This document shows, piece after piece, positions 11,601-25,000 of a stretch of 64,000 nucleotides of DNA (within the stretch, counting starts at the first letter, position 1; each line of letters begins with the position of its first letter). The stretch lies in contig JAVLUZ010000154.1 in assembly GCA_036768485.1 (NCBI GenBank), positions 8,110,342 to 8,174,341 of the forward strand, given 5' to 3'. This DNA is from Mermis nigrescens. Taxonomy: Eukaryota; Nematoda; Enoplea; Mermithida; Mermithidae. Under the pieces are notes generated by a model. It searched no databases. It was not told where the DNA came from and worked only from the letters and a program-made list of their open reading frames with translations. The position numbers and the translations under genes were made by a program.

Positions 11601-14600
11601 TTTCGGAAGCCGCGTAGAAATCTGTCATTCGCGTTGGAACCATACGTGGGCAGCAAGAAAATTCTGGGGGACTGAAATCGCCGAAAATTGCCAAAAATGT
11701 TTCTAAAAATAGAATTCTGGGTGGTATACAGTAATATGCGGGGTTTTCCGAAATCTGCGGGGGTTTATACCCCCAGACCCCCACGCCCATGTGTGGTTGG
11801 AACCGTTATAGACATTAACGAATAGAAATTCGCCTTTGGAGAATAAACGAAGCAGCAAACGGAAATAAATGCTCAAATTTTAATTTATTCGATAACAAAT
11901 GACGCAAATTATTTAGTCGATTATTAAAAATGATTAGACCGCAAATTCACGAAAAATTAAATGCAATTTTAGCTTAACCCGTCAAGGTTTTGTTTCAAAG
12001 TTTAAATATAGATGCATGTCTTCGAATTAATACCTATTCAGAATTTATTTATTTTCCGTGATGTATCCCGACAATACTGATTTGTTGAGGTTTAAGATCT
12101 TTTTCGATAATCTTCATGTTTACGATGCTCTCAAATGTCGATCTTAATTCGAATTCACGGCAGGTACCGTATATGATCAGCGCCTTAATTCTGGGGTTAA
12201 AAAATTTTTCAAAGTCAAAAAAACACTACCGAAAAATGAATAATAAGGGCAAAAAGCACTATTTTTCGATATTTCTGTCAAACTCAATTTATTGGCATCG
12301 AAAAATAGAAAAGAATAAAAACAATTTCACAATTAAAGTTCCGGTGATTTGAATTTGTTGGATTTAGAGTCCAGAATATTCCGCCCCCATAAATGCCATG
12401 GCTAGGGGATGGGGAACCCCACCATACATGCACAGCATAGTAGCCCAAAAATTTTAAAAAAGCTGCCTTTTTTGGGCTAAAAAACGATTAGCACGTCAGA
12501 AACACTGTTTTTTGACCTTTCAGACAATGCTCGCTCTTTCTATAACATAAAAACGTAAAAGAAATCTCAAAAAAATTGAAAGAAATTGAGTAAATTGAGC
12601 AAAATATAGTCAAAAAATGTGCATATGGCGTGAAGCGCCGAAAATTTGAGATTTTCTGAGCCGACGCCTAAAAGGCACACCTTTTATTTTTATAACTTTT
12701 ACAAAAAAAAAATGACAATTATGGGGGGTCGGAGGCATTTTGCGGGGGCGGGTTCAGTTGCCATTCTGGGGGGGTCAAACAACCTCAAACTGCCCTTTAA
12801 GAACGTATGATCCCCAACCAAAGTTAGTCGCCCCATCCCCTAAATTCAAAAAATTTTTGACCCGCTCCCCAGGTTTTTGGAAAAAAATTGCTTTTTTTGA
12901 CCTTTTTTAGGTGTTTTTGGCCGTTTATTTGGCCAAAAATCGGAGTCATTGCCCCTCCACCGCTGAAAATGGCCGGGTACCCCACTCGAAATTTCCTGTT
13001 CTTACATGTATGAGCCCCGCCACGCCCGTTTTACAAGCTCGAACATTTACTAACTTTTTAGAAAAATTTCCAATTATTGCGTTACGATACAAAGCTCAAA
13101 CAGGCTAATGCATCATTTTCTTCCATTCACAAATAATAAGCCTCGAAGTGATCCTATAGAAATGATTATGTGCGACTAGCTGAGAAACAAGCAGCAACAA
13201 ATTATTTATGCGCAAGACGGAAAAGACTAATCTAGGATACGAGATAGCAGCATATCCAATTTTCTTAAGTGCCCAGCGCCAAAATCAATGTCCGATTTCA
13301 AGAAACCATAAGTGACATGCATAACATATATGTACAGTATGCTTATCTAAAACGATCTTATAGCTTATATGCAAATTTGCGCGTCCTAAGAGCTTTCTAG
13401 ATATTATTTTCCACTTCTTCAGGTCACTCTCGGCTTTAGAATAATGTCCTGTTCATGCGCATGGGAATTCTGGGGGTTGGCGTCGAAAAATTTTCAAAAA
13501 GTGCATTTTTTGGCTCTGAAACCAAGGTTACACGTCAGGAACAACCGTTTTCAAGGTTTTAGACGGTGCTCGTTTTGCTTAAATCATAAAAACATAAAAA
13601 ATTCTTAAAAATTCAGAAAAAATTTGAGTAAATTGAAAAAATATTTTAAAAAACGAGTGTATAGCGCGTAGCTAGAACGCTTAAAAAACAGTATAAGATT
13701 TTTTTAAAAGAAAATCGTTTATTCTTGGGGTCAACAGCCATTTTGCAGGGAGACAGCACAGCAGCCATTCTGGGGGTCAAACCTCCTCCCAAGCCCCTCC
13801 GGCAAGAACTCGTATAGTCCAGTCTCTCATTTTCAGGCGACGTTGGGGGCATTGAAATTCAGGAAGTTCCTCAGACGCAATTTATTCCACTGCCGGACGT
13901 TCTGTGCCTTATCGTGTCCAGCTTGAACCGGATAGGTCAACCGGCCACTGTTCCGAAAATTGTCGAAACTTTATGCGTCCAATATCCGGACATGGCCGTC
14001 CCGAGCGAGGTTTTTCGAAAATAATTAATTAGTATTTCATGCAAATTAGATAAGTCGTAAAGTTTCGGTTATGTTTAACGTATAAGATGCTTCTGCTTAT
14101 TTAATCTAATATTAATTTAAGTTTTTGAATTTCAATAAAAAATTTGAAAATTTTTAAGATGCGAGGCAGAGTGAATTCGTTCAGTCAAAGGAATTGATAT
14201 TTACCTATTTTTTATTGTTTTAGAATTAGATAAAAGTCACCACCAATCGTAAGGCTGATGTGCAGTCTTCGTTTAATTACTGGTATGCTTATATGTACAG
14301 CTTGACCTGTCTGGGGGCTAACATAGTGATGTTTTGGGCCTAAACGACCTCCAAAACTGGCATAAACGCTAAAATAGCGGTGAAACTAAGTTATTACTCA
14401 GTTTCGTGTCCATTTCAAGCACGTTTGAAGAAAATATTCGATTTTCGTCCATTTTTGACCTTCATTTCGCCTCATTTTCCCGACAATACTTCCTTTTTTC
14501 CATTCTGGGAGGGCTAGACTCTAGACCGCAACCTCCTCCTACGTGCTTGTCCGCTCGTTTGCATGCCTTTAGCATTCTGAAGTTATTGAGAAATAGAAAA

Positions 14601-16018
14601 AAACAGCTCTTTTAACTAATAAGATTACAAGTTTTTCAAAAAAGACAAAACGCTCTTCGTAGAATCATCTTATTTTTCTTCGCATAAATTTGGACGATTA
14701 CTACAAATTATTAAAAATCAGTTTTGATCTACTGTACTCGCGATGATGTTGTAAGGCTAGCCTCTGAGACTGTATGTAGTATCTTATTCAGTTAATGCGA
14801 TAAAAACCCGTAGGGAGAGCTGAAAATAATTTTGGTAAAAGAAATCAAGGTTCAAAGTTTTATTATTAATTTTTCAAAGCATGAGACTTTATGTGCCTAT
14901 TTAAAAGCCAAGATTGACTAAGAAATTTATTGCCTTTTAAAACTTCTCTTATTAGCTTAGATCAACTATTGCATTCGTTAATAAATAGAAAAGTGGGAAA
15001 ATTAAATTAAAATGAAATAAAAAAAACCCAAAAAAAATAAATTGAGAATTCGTTCAAAAAATAAAACTAGAACTTAAACTGGAAAAATAAAAAATAAAAA
15101 TAAAAGTCGGATCTTCTTGATCCATGGAAAAATTAATAAAAATATCATGTGCTAGTTTCGTTTTAAATTATTTCGGACGAGTTACAAAAATGTAAATGTA
15201 TTTAGAGCATATTGCGAAAAACGCTCAATGGCCTTATGGTCGAAGGAAAGGTGTTTTGTATGAAAAATCATTATTTCGCACCCAGCCTGGCCATGCTGCA
15301 ACAGTATCAGAAAGCTTTTTACAACGGAAATCGTATTAAAAAGTCCAACTACTATCACGAAAATGTGCCTACTTTTGGCGTATTCACCGAAAATGACGTC
15401 TATTCGCCGGTTGAGAACTCGTAAGTTGATATTTTTCTATTTCATAGGTAGCGCGATAGCGCAACGTATAATACACTTGGCCATCCTTTTTTCTTATATG
15501 TTTATCACAGCGAGGGCGAAATTTGTGTCCTCCTCACAGCAACAACAGCACACACCTGGGAGGTGCGCTTTTTTTAAAAGGTAGATAATAAAAAAACTTA
15601 GATACCCTTTTTTTTCTTTGCACTCAATACCGAGCTAGTCGTGAGTGTGTAAAGTTTACACCAAAAATTCAAATGATCGGCGGAGGGCCAATTTTTTGAA
15701 AACATGTTTTCCCTGATTAGTAGGTTACGCATATGGCCTTAAAATTTCTTTACACTCATTAGTTGTTGCACAGGAGTGTAAATTAGACGGTTTTTTTACT
15801 GTTTTCATGTACACAAGCATATCTAACTCAGTTTTACATTCTATGCAGTCTGATTGGTTTCAAAAGGTAGACGGTTATAAAATCTAGGGGAGCCTTTTTT
15901 ATTTTTCAAAGTAATATTTTCAAATTTAGAGGCGGTTTATTGTAAAGAGTCTCGGACAAAAATTTATTCCGCCCAGAGCGTCGTGGATGATGAATTAAAA
16001 AAAATGTTCTCCGTTAGG

Positions 16019-16098
<80 letters not shown>

Positions 16099-19000
16099 TA
16101 GCAAAGAAAAATGCTCCGATGGAACAAAAAAGATGAATATACTTGGAATTGTGGATTATTAAGGATGTATAAGGAGGGACTATGAAGAATCTACCTAAAG
16201 TCGCAAAATCTGCTAAAAATCACACTTTCTCTAAGCAATGCAAAAAATCGAAGTATATTCTGCGGCCTCTAAAAAGTGTCTTTTTTAAATAATTTTCAAA
16301 ATTTCAGATAATAAACGAAATCTATAATGTTTCCTTTTTTAAATTGCTGGCAAGTAGCAAAACTGACTAGCTTCGTATCCTGATTGAAAGAAAACTCAGT
16401 GGTATTGTATTTAAAGTTGTTTTATTTTGTTATGAGCATTATAGCAAGCAAAGCAGGGGCCGATTGATTAGTGCACACAATCGTTACGGGCATGCTAGTG
16501 TACCTCCATTTAGTCTGTTTCAAGTCAACTCACGCGTTTCCTACTGTTTTGAACCAACAATTCTTGCAATTGTTTTGGATGCATCGATGTTTGCTATTTC
16601 GTTCAATTGGCTTAGAAAGACTGTTACTCGATATCATTTCCCATTAGCTGCTGCATAGCTAACGTGCTGCTTTTTCAATCATTTTTATGGTTAAATATTT
16701 ATTCTAATGTGTTGACCACAGAATATACTTCGATTTTTTGCGTTGCTTAGAGAAAGTGTGATTTTTAGCAGATTTTGCGACTTTAGGTAGATTCTTCCTA
16801 GTCCCCTCCTTTTACATCCTTAATAATCCACAATTCCAAGTATATTCATCTTTTTTGTTCCATCGGAGCAATTTTCTTTGCTAGTACCCTACTTTTAATT
16901 AGCATGATTTCAGTACATCAGTCAGCAAACACATACAGTAACATACCACAATAATGACAGCAGTCCAAGAACGCGGAAAACAATATTGTTCTTAACATAA
17001 ATTAATTGCCTCTAAGTTTAAAAGATATTGTTTTAAAAAAAGACTCCCTAGATTTTATAACCGTCTACCTCTTGAAATCAATCAGACTGCATAGAATTTA
17101 AAACTGAGTTAGATATGCTCTTGATTGTCGGAAGTAAAAGTATACTATTTTTTATGAGCTTTAGTAAATATATGTTACATTCTAAACAGTCCTGTAAGTT
17201 ATAGAGGTCGTTCCACATTTAAACTAACTTGGAAACGACATAAAACGTACCTACGGGACTTACTTCAGTACCTGGCTACACTCAGCGCTGGTCAGGTTGC
17301 TAGGGCGAAACGCCGGACTCAACCACACGACCCTCAATAACTACGGTTTCAAACTCCTCGGACCTAAATTCATCCGTACCTACGGAGCTATTGGCAGATA
17401 TGCCATAAAAAACCTAACGCAGTAGTAATTAAGTAACGCCGGAATTTTGCCCTAGGTCAGTTGACCTATTTTGGACCAAAATAATAATTAACGCAAAAGG
17501 CTTTGTTAACTTGCTTTCGCCAGAGAATACCTATGGCGAAAAACAATTTCTTTTCTGGTTCCTACGAGCACAATGAACAATGAAATCAACAAAAAAAGAG
17601 CTCTCAACCAGCCAGTCATCTTACATAAAAATTATGAAATAATTTTTATGATTTTTAAATTGAAATTTGGGTGTTTGAATTTGCGATAAAGAAAATAATC
17701 AAAAGACAGTCACTTGGATTATTTGAGCCGATTAATAAAATAAGGGCCGTCCACCAATTCCGTATTAAACGCGATTGATCACTATGAAAAAGTTTTGAAA
17801 AATGAGCTTGCTAAGCGAGAGTTGTGAACCAAGAGAAACTTAAAGTTTAAACCTACCATTAAATCATGAAGAGAATTGTAAAAGATTTTAAACTTTAAGA
17901 AAATTGAAGAGGTGGGATGTTGGTAAATTTAAAAACAAAGTTTTTCGGCAAAAAATTCCAAAATTTCACGCAAATATCAAGTGTAAGGAACACTAACGCT
18001 CAGATTTGGTAGTAAAATAAATTTGTGGTATAAACTACATATTAACAACAAATGAATTGTGCAAACTTTACAAAACTACTAAGTGTAGAGAATACTAACA
18101 GTCAGATTCCCAATTCTGATTTTACGTAGAAAAAAAACTAGAATTTTACTTTATTTTTATCCTATTCGACCTCGCCTGACTTCTGAACAGAGAAAGTGGC
18201 GAACAAAAAATGTACAAACACGTATTTTCCACTGTCCACCACATTGTAAACTTTAAAAATCTAAACCTAACGCCCATTGAATGTAAATAAATTCGGTTCG
18301 GGCCAGTTTGTTGCCCTTTGATTGTAGTAGGTTTGTATGTGCCAAACTTATGTTCCACAAAATATTTGATATGATTTATCAATCAAAATACGAAAAAACC
18401 TGTTTTTTTCGCCCACCTTACACCTCAGATCTCGACCTTTACACCCATAAACAACTCAATATAACGTTTTTGTGAACGCGACTCGCTTCGACGTGTAGCC
18501 ATTAGAAGTTACTTTATTTCTATTTTATTTAATTAACCCCAACTTTTGGCAGAGAAATCTTGGACAAAATCTGTTTTTTTACTCATCCACTAGAGAGTAA
18601 AGTTTAAAACCCTGGTACTAACTGCGTATTGATTGTAGAAAAGTTTGTTGGTAAGCACAAGATAGCCCTTGATCCGAAGTACATTTCTGTCAGAAAAAAT
18701 TTCCTGAAACTATAACTGGAGTTGTTGGCATACATAAACATGTCGAAAACTCGGCCAAAATATGTCTTTTCGCCCCCAGATTTTCGCACTGTATACACTC
18801 CCATTCGAGGACTGAGGCAAAATTCAAAAAACAAAAAAGTGTTATCTGCAGAACCTAAATAGATATATGAGTCAAATGAAGTACATGGTTTTGCCAAAAG
18901 AATTAAAAAATGAAAAAAGTCAGCATTCAGAAGATTCGAACCCCTCATCTCTTTGTTTAATACCGCATCCGAGAACGGAGTTGTCAACCACTGCGCCAAC

Positions 19001-22000
19001 TCGACATGTCAGCAGATTTCAGCTTGATTATCCTATTTTTAAAGATATTCATCATTCTACTGAAGTTTAAGAACAGTGCATTTATGATGATAAAAATAAT
19101 AATTTATTAAAGACGAGTCAAAAACATCTGAAATACGAAAAAATCTGATCAAAAATATGCAATACGGAGTTATCTATCGGCATTATAAAATAGATGTAGG
19201 TATAATTCAAAGTTCACCTCTTTATACCTCAACAAACACTGGCTGTAGAAAAGTTTAAAGGTCAGATTCGTTATTCTGACCTTCACGGAGAACATTTAAA
19301 AAAAATTCATCATCCACGACGCTCTGGGCGCAAAAATGCTTCTCGGTGTAAACTTTACACTTGTGCTAATACCGCAATATTGGTTTTATAAAACGAAATA
19401 AAGTGGGATCTGTAGCGCTAAGGTCAGGGCACCTTTTAAGCATAATTAGCATGTTTTGCCTATTTAGCGGAGTAGTTGAAGAGATATCGTTTTTCGTCTC
19501 AGAACCCTTTACACTAAAACGATCATAGATCAGGAAATATTGCGTTATAAGAAAGCAAAAAAAATCGATTTTAGATTTTGCAACCCTCTACATTATAAAA
19601 CCGATTGGACTGCACAGAAACCAAAAATTGAGTTAGATAAGCTGAAGGACACGCAAAGAGTAAAAAACACGTATACTTTACACTTTTATGCAACAACCAT
19701 TGAGTGTAAAGTAATTTTAAGGTCAGATTCGTAATCTACAGCTGGGGGGCAACATTTAAAAAAAAACATTGGCCCTCCGCAAATTATTTGATTTTTTGCT
19801 TTACTTTTTACACGCTCATTGCTAACTCAGTATTGAGTGTAAACAAAAGAAAAAAACACGGGCATCGAATTTTTTAATTATCCATCGATTAAAAAACCGC
19901 ACCTCCCAGGTGTGTGCCGTTGTTGCTGTGAGGGGGGGGGGGCACAAATTTCGCACTCGCTGTGATAAACATATAAGAAAAAGGATGGCCAAGTATATTA
20001 TAGGTAGCGCTATCGCGCTACCTATGATAATAAGTTTAACATATGTATTCATTAACTGCAGTCTTTTCCATTCCAAATGGTGTATTTCCGATTTACGGCT
20101 TATTAATGTACATGATTACAATAAAGCTGCATATCTTTGTCGACTTCTATGCACAGTAGTGTGATTGCTGGTTCATTTTAAACCACTTTTGCAGGCAATT
20201 TACATCAATTAAACGATTGCTCTCCATGTGCAAGATTTTGTGAAACATATTATAAACACGGCTAAGAAGGATTTAACTTTAATGCAACCCATTTAAGACA
20301 AAATTACATCTCTTCAATGATCTAAGGACACTTGAACATAATTTTTAAATCACTTTAGATTACTTTTGAGGGTAAACAAACTCGCTTAATTGATGTCTCA
20401 CATATGAATCCTTGAAAATTTCTTGACTTCAGTTACAAAGTCTCTGCAAGTCTATCGAATTAAGGTTAACACGTAATGTAAACTTTACACAAACACATAG
20501 CGTAAAGAATATTTTAGTCGGATTCGTAATTTTGATATTGCTCCGATATTACTTCCAACATTTATGGAAAAATGAGTCTCCATAATGTTTTAAAGACACA
20601 TAAACATTAGGTTTAAACCACTTTGCAATACTGCTGAGTGTAAGCAAGCGCGCCCAACTGACGTATATATTTCATTCCCTGTAAATTTTAAGATCTCAGG
20701 AAAAAATTTCGGTTTTTGCAATGCTCTAGAACAAAGGCTAACATGCAGTGTAAAAAATTACTCGGATATTATGATCAACATTCATGAAAAAATTATGTCT
20801 CTACAATGGTCTGATGACAAATAAAGAATGAGTGTAAACTACTTTGCATCACTGTTGGATGTAAACAAACGCGCCTACGTGACGTCTCACATTTGATCCT
20901 AGTGTAAACTTCATGTAAACACCTAGTGTAAAGAAAATTTTGGTCAGATTCGTAATTTTGATATTGTTCCGATATTACGATTAATATTTATGAAAAAAAT
21001 TAAGTCTCCATAATGTTCTATGGGCAAACTAACAATTGGTGTAAACCACTTTACAACACTGTAGAGTGTAAACATATGCGCCAGACTGGCATATCAAATT
21101 TGGTTCCTGGTCCATTTCTAGACTCGACAATCGTGTCCATGACTCATAACCGGAGAAGCAGGCAGAAAAAACAAGACAGAAACGCATTTTAAACACCAAA
21201 TTTTTGACTTTACACTCGCTAAATATTAATGTATAGACAATTTGCTTTGACATGCACCCGATATAAAGCACTTAATTTTTATCCTATTGGACTTATCTCG
21301 ACTTCTGGACGGAGAAAGTGGCCAACAAAAAACGCATTAAAAATGTATTTTCCATCATTTAGAACACTGTAAACTTTAAAATTCCGTACCGAACTCCCCA
21401 TTGAGTTTAAAGAAATTCGGTTTGGTACAATTTGTAGCTTTTAAATCGTAGTACATTCCTGTATGCCAAAATTCTCTTGCAAAAATTATTTGGTATGATT
21501 TATTAATCAAAATTCGGAAAAAACGTGTGTTTTTCGCCCATTTTTTACCTCTGATTTCGAACTTTACACCCCCATAAATAACTCAATATTGCGTTTTTTT
21601 AAATGCGGTTTGCTGCGATGTGTAGCCCCTGAGAGGAACTTTATTACTGCTGTATTCAATTCACCCTGACTCATAAGCGGGAAAATTTGGCAGAGAAATC
21701 TTAGTTAAAATCCGTTTTTTACACCATCCACTAGAGTGTAAACTTTAAACCCCAGGATCTAGCTCACCATAGAGCATAGAAGACTTTGCTTATATGCAGA
21801 ATTTAGCCCTTGATCCGCTCTACATTTCTGTCAGAAAACATTTTAAAAAACTCATAACCGGAGTTAGTATCGGACATAAGCAGGTTGAAAACTCGACCAA
21901 AAAGTGCTTTTTCACCCCCCAGATTTTCGCACTCTTTACACTGCCATTCGATAACTAATGCGAATTTCAAAAAACAAAAAAAGTGTCGTCTGTAGAATTC

Positions 22001-25000
22001 ATCTCTCTATTATCCTATCCTGTTCAATTCTTCGAGTCATCAATACTCAGTTGTCCACATGCCGCAGTAAAAAGGTCCCAAAATTTGTCCTATGTTATAA
22101 CGTTACACAAAAACTTTACACCTTCTTTACACAGTCAGTTTTGAGTTTCAAGAAAAACAAAAAACACGTGCAGCGAATTTTTTTTATTATCTTTTCTTTT
22201 AAAAAAAACCGCACCTTCCAGAAGTGTCCCGTTATAGCTGTAGGTGGGGGTGCACAGGTGTTGGGGGTACGCAAGTATATTATAGGTACGCGCTAATGCG
22301 CTACCTAAGATATATATATTTTTTATTGATTTATCGGAATAAAAGCTTTTCATTTTTTAGTATTCGTACATTCACTTACGAGATTTTTTTATGCCCTCAG
22401 CCACAGCACGAGCTCAAAAGAATGTCAAACTGGCGCTAGCGTCGCGAACGGCTTGGCCCCTTATAAACCTAAAATACCCAAAAATCAGGCGGTCAACGCC
22501 GACCTTAGGAAATACTCGGAGCAAACGTTAGACGAAAAACAGAAGCCAATTCAACAGGACAATAACAAAGAGCCGAAAAAGGAAAAACATAAAAGTAATC
22601 GCCTTAATTCGTATCATACTCGTAGACATATAGGTATCTAAGCGATAAACTGGCTGAAAATTTTCGGTTACGAAATTGAATGAAATTTCGGTATATCTGG
22701 CAAAATTTAATAATACTGTAATATAAATGCAGTCGGTATTGTTTTTATCTCAGTATTGCAAAACATTTTTATATGTTTTTGTATTTGAGGCGGGCGTTAT
22801 ATGTGTAAATAGTCGTTTATGTACATATTACACTTTTTGTGATCATGTTTTGTGTACTTTTGACAGTTTCCTCTAACAATGCGCGGTCAAAACGGGCCGA
22901 AAAGAGAAAAAACCAATCGCCTTAATTCGAATTATATCAAGGCAGAGAATATTCGGTGACAAAATCGAACGAAATTTCGGCAAATTAGGCTAAATTTAAT
23001 AATTTTTATATATTCAGCAAATATTTTTATCCTGGGAGAGCAAACATTTCTGAATTATTTGAGGCTAACGTTACATATGTAAATAGTCTTTTTCTGTGCT
23101 ATAATACTTGTTATTCCGTTTTGTGTACTTCTGACAGTTCTCTCTAACAATGGGCCTATAAATTAATTGGTACTATGTGCGGTTTTTGTCTCATTTTTTA
23201 GGTTAATCTTAGCCAATTAACACGTCCAAAGAATGGGCGGCTGCTCTTTTGAGGCTATTGTAATGCATTGTTGTACTGTGTGATTAAGTTGGCTCGTATT
23301 TATAGTTTTTATTCATTCGCCCGGAATGACTTTTACCTTCTGAGTGCATTAATTAGGATACTGTAAGTCGAACCAGTTGCTCTTTTTCATGTATATGAAA
23401 CGACTTAGCCGTGATTCTCAGTTATTACTCTGAAAAAAATAAGAGCCAATGCTAACGTAAGGAAAATAAATTAAGGAACGCTGTTCTGTTTTACGCTTTT
23501 GTTTCAGTGTTGCCGAAAAAAAACAATTTTGTACGACGACTACTGAGCGTATGATAGTAATATTTCAAGTGTAGTCAGAACTGACAGCCGAATTCGGTTC
23601 CTGGGCCACAACCCCAAGATTTAGGATATTTTAACATCGTAATTTTGGAAGATTTGGGCCCCCCAGAGGACTGCTGACCGTACATGTAACAACTCGAAAT
23701 TTGGAAAGAGGGGACCCCGACTATTTTTATTGGGGAGAGGGGTAAATGATCTTCGATTTTTAATCAAGAATGGCAAAAGGCACCTAATTATGGTGCGTTT
23801 AATCGATTTTTTCCAAAAATTTTTTCAGATAACCAGTGTCTTTACATCGCTTTTATATAAAAAAGGCACTGAAAATTTTTAGGGGCTTACCCTCCAGACA
23901 TGTATGCTGCTACTGATGCTTAATAAATACTGACAACCCCAGAATTTTAATTTCTCAAAAACGTTAAGAAACGTACACTTTTAGGCTTTTTTAGCGATCC
24001 TATTATTCAAAAGTACATTTCTTTTCAATACTAATTTTCATTCATATCTTATTCAATTTGCTTGGATTTTTCCTAAAAAATCTTGTTTCAATGCTCTAGA
24101 AGGAAAAAACATGGTGAATTTCTAAGCCGAAAAGGCAATTTTGAACGCTCCTTGAAATAAGATAGATCCGAAAGGTTAATATAAATAGGAATAAATAACA
24201 AGATAACTCTTGATGATTGGATCCTACTTATACCATAAGAAAAATCAAAAATGCTGCAAAATAAATAAGTAAAAATTAATACTGACAGAAGTCGCATTTT
24301 CGCTTAGAATCGTGTAAATTTTTAAGTTTTTCTTCATGGCTTGAAGTATTTTTTAGATTTTTGGCTAAAACAGAGACGAGCTAATAAATTGAGACGGTTA
24401 AATTATCGGAAGAAAATGTGTTTTTTGGCCCCTGGTCCACTCTGCTGTACTTTTCCAGATCGGCATATGCTGCCAAGATAGGTTAGGCTCTATGAAATAA
24501 TTGAATTGAGACATAATGAAATCGCAAATTAAGTTAGAAAAAAATCAATACGGAAAGACTAAACTTTTCACAGGGCGCGGATAGGAAATAGACATTCACT
24601 TGGGGGAATTGGGGGTCTAACCTCCTAGAACGGAAAAATGAGAAATTTTTTAATAGCATAGTAAAATTAACGCTATTTTATAGTTTATGCCAGTTTTTGA
24701 GCAATTTTCGACCCCCAAGACCGACTCTGCCTCTGGATTTGCCATGCTGTGCATCTATGATCTTGATAGATGAGCAGATACTTTAGAGCATTTGTGAATT
24801 TCTTCATACATCGAAAAACAACATGTAATAGAGTGTTTGTAGTATACCGCACCAATAATCGGTCGCCTCCAACCCAAACCACCCCCAAAGTCAGAAAAAT
24901 TTTGAACTTCCCATTTTTGGCGAAAACTTACGTTTTTTTGGTCATTTTAAGGTACTTTTTTATCACTTTTAGCCAAAAATTGGAGGTAATTCACCGTCCA

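Larger units (their letters stand above)
5612..13836 (+). other. STOX intron 1, 8.2 kb
   Basis: It holds repeat copies at 6118-6262 (E), 6855-7010 (H-like), 8296-8556 (D), 9093-9183 (E-like), 11645-11800 (E), 12405-12790 (G), 12695-13030 (F) and 13455-13815 (G). The remainder is AT-rich with no coding signal I trust. The longest open frame, 7463-7804, has no family signature. Confidence 0.7.
15444..22307. mobile_element. Large old hairpin-ended element filling STOX intron 3
   Basis: The left end (15444-15470) and an inverted right end (20000-20025) share ATAGGTAGCGCGATAGCGC followed by TATAATA and CTTGGCCATCC. The similarity of the arms continues for about 200 bp (CACACCTGGGAGGTGCG against CGCACCTCCCAGGTGTG). 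A second, diverged right end lies at 22282-22307. Each end folds into a hairpin of about 10-11 bp with a 4-nt loop. Internally, 18146-20025 and 21285-22307 are direct copies about 3.1 kb apart. No transposase is left. The element begins 24 bp after the exon 3 donor and ends 93 bp before exon 4. Confidence 0.7.

Noticed and set aside
18604..18999. 131-codon minus-strand open frame starting MAQWLTTPFSDAV
   Set aside because: Its start is the translation of a tRNA-derived retrosequence and the rest is mobile-element DNA.
18922..19005. Functional tRNA gene
   Set aside because: A and B boxes are good but acceptor strands do not pair and a target duplication flanks it.
22135..22353. Overlapping open frames near 22.2-22.4 kb
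   Set aside because: They read through the end of the intronic mobile element; only the frame from 22401 fits exon 4.
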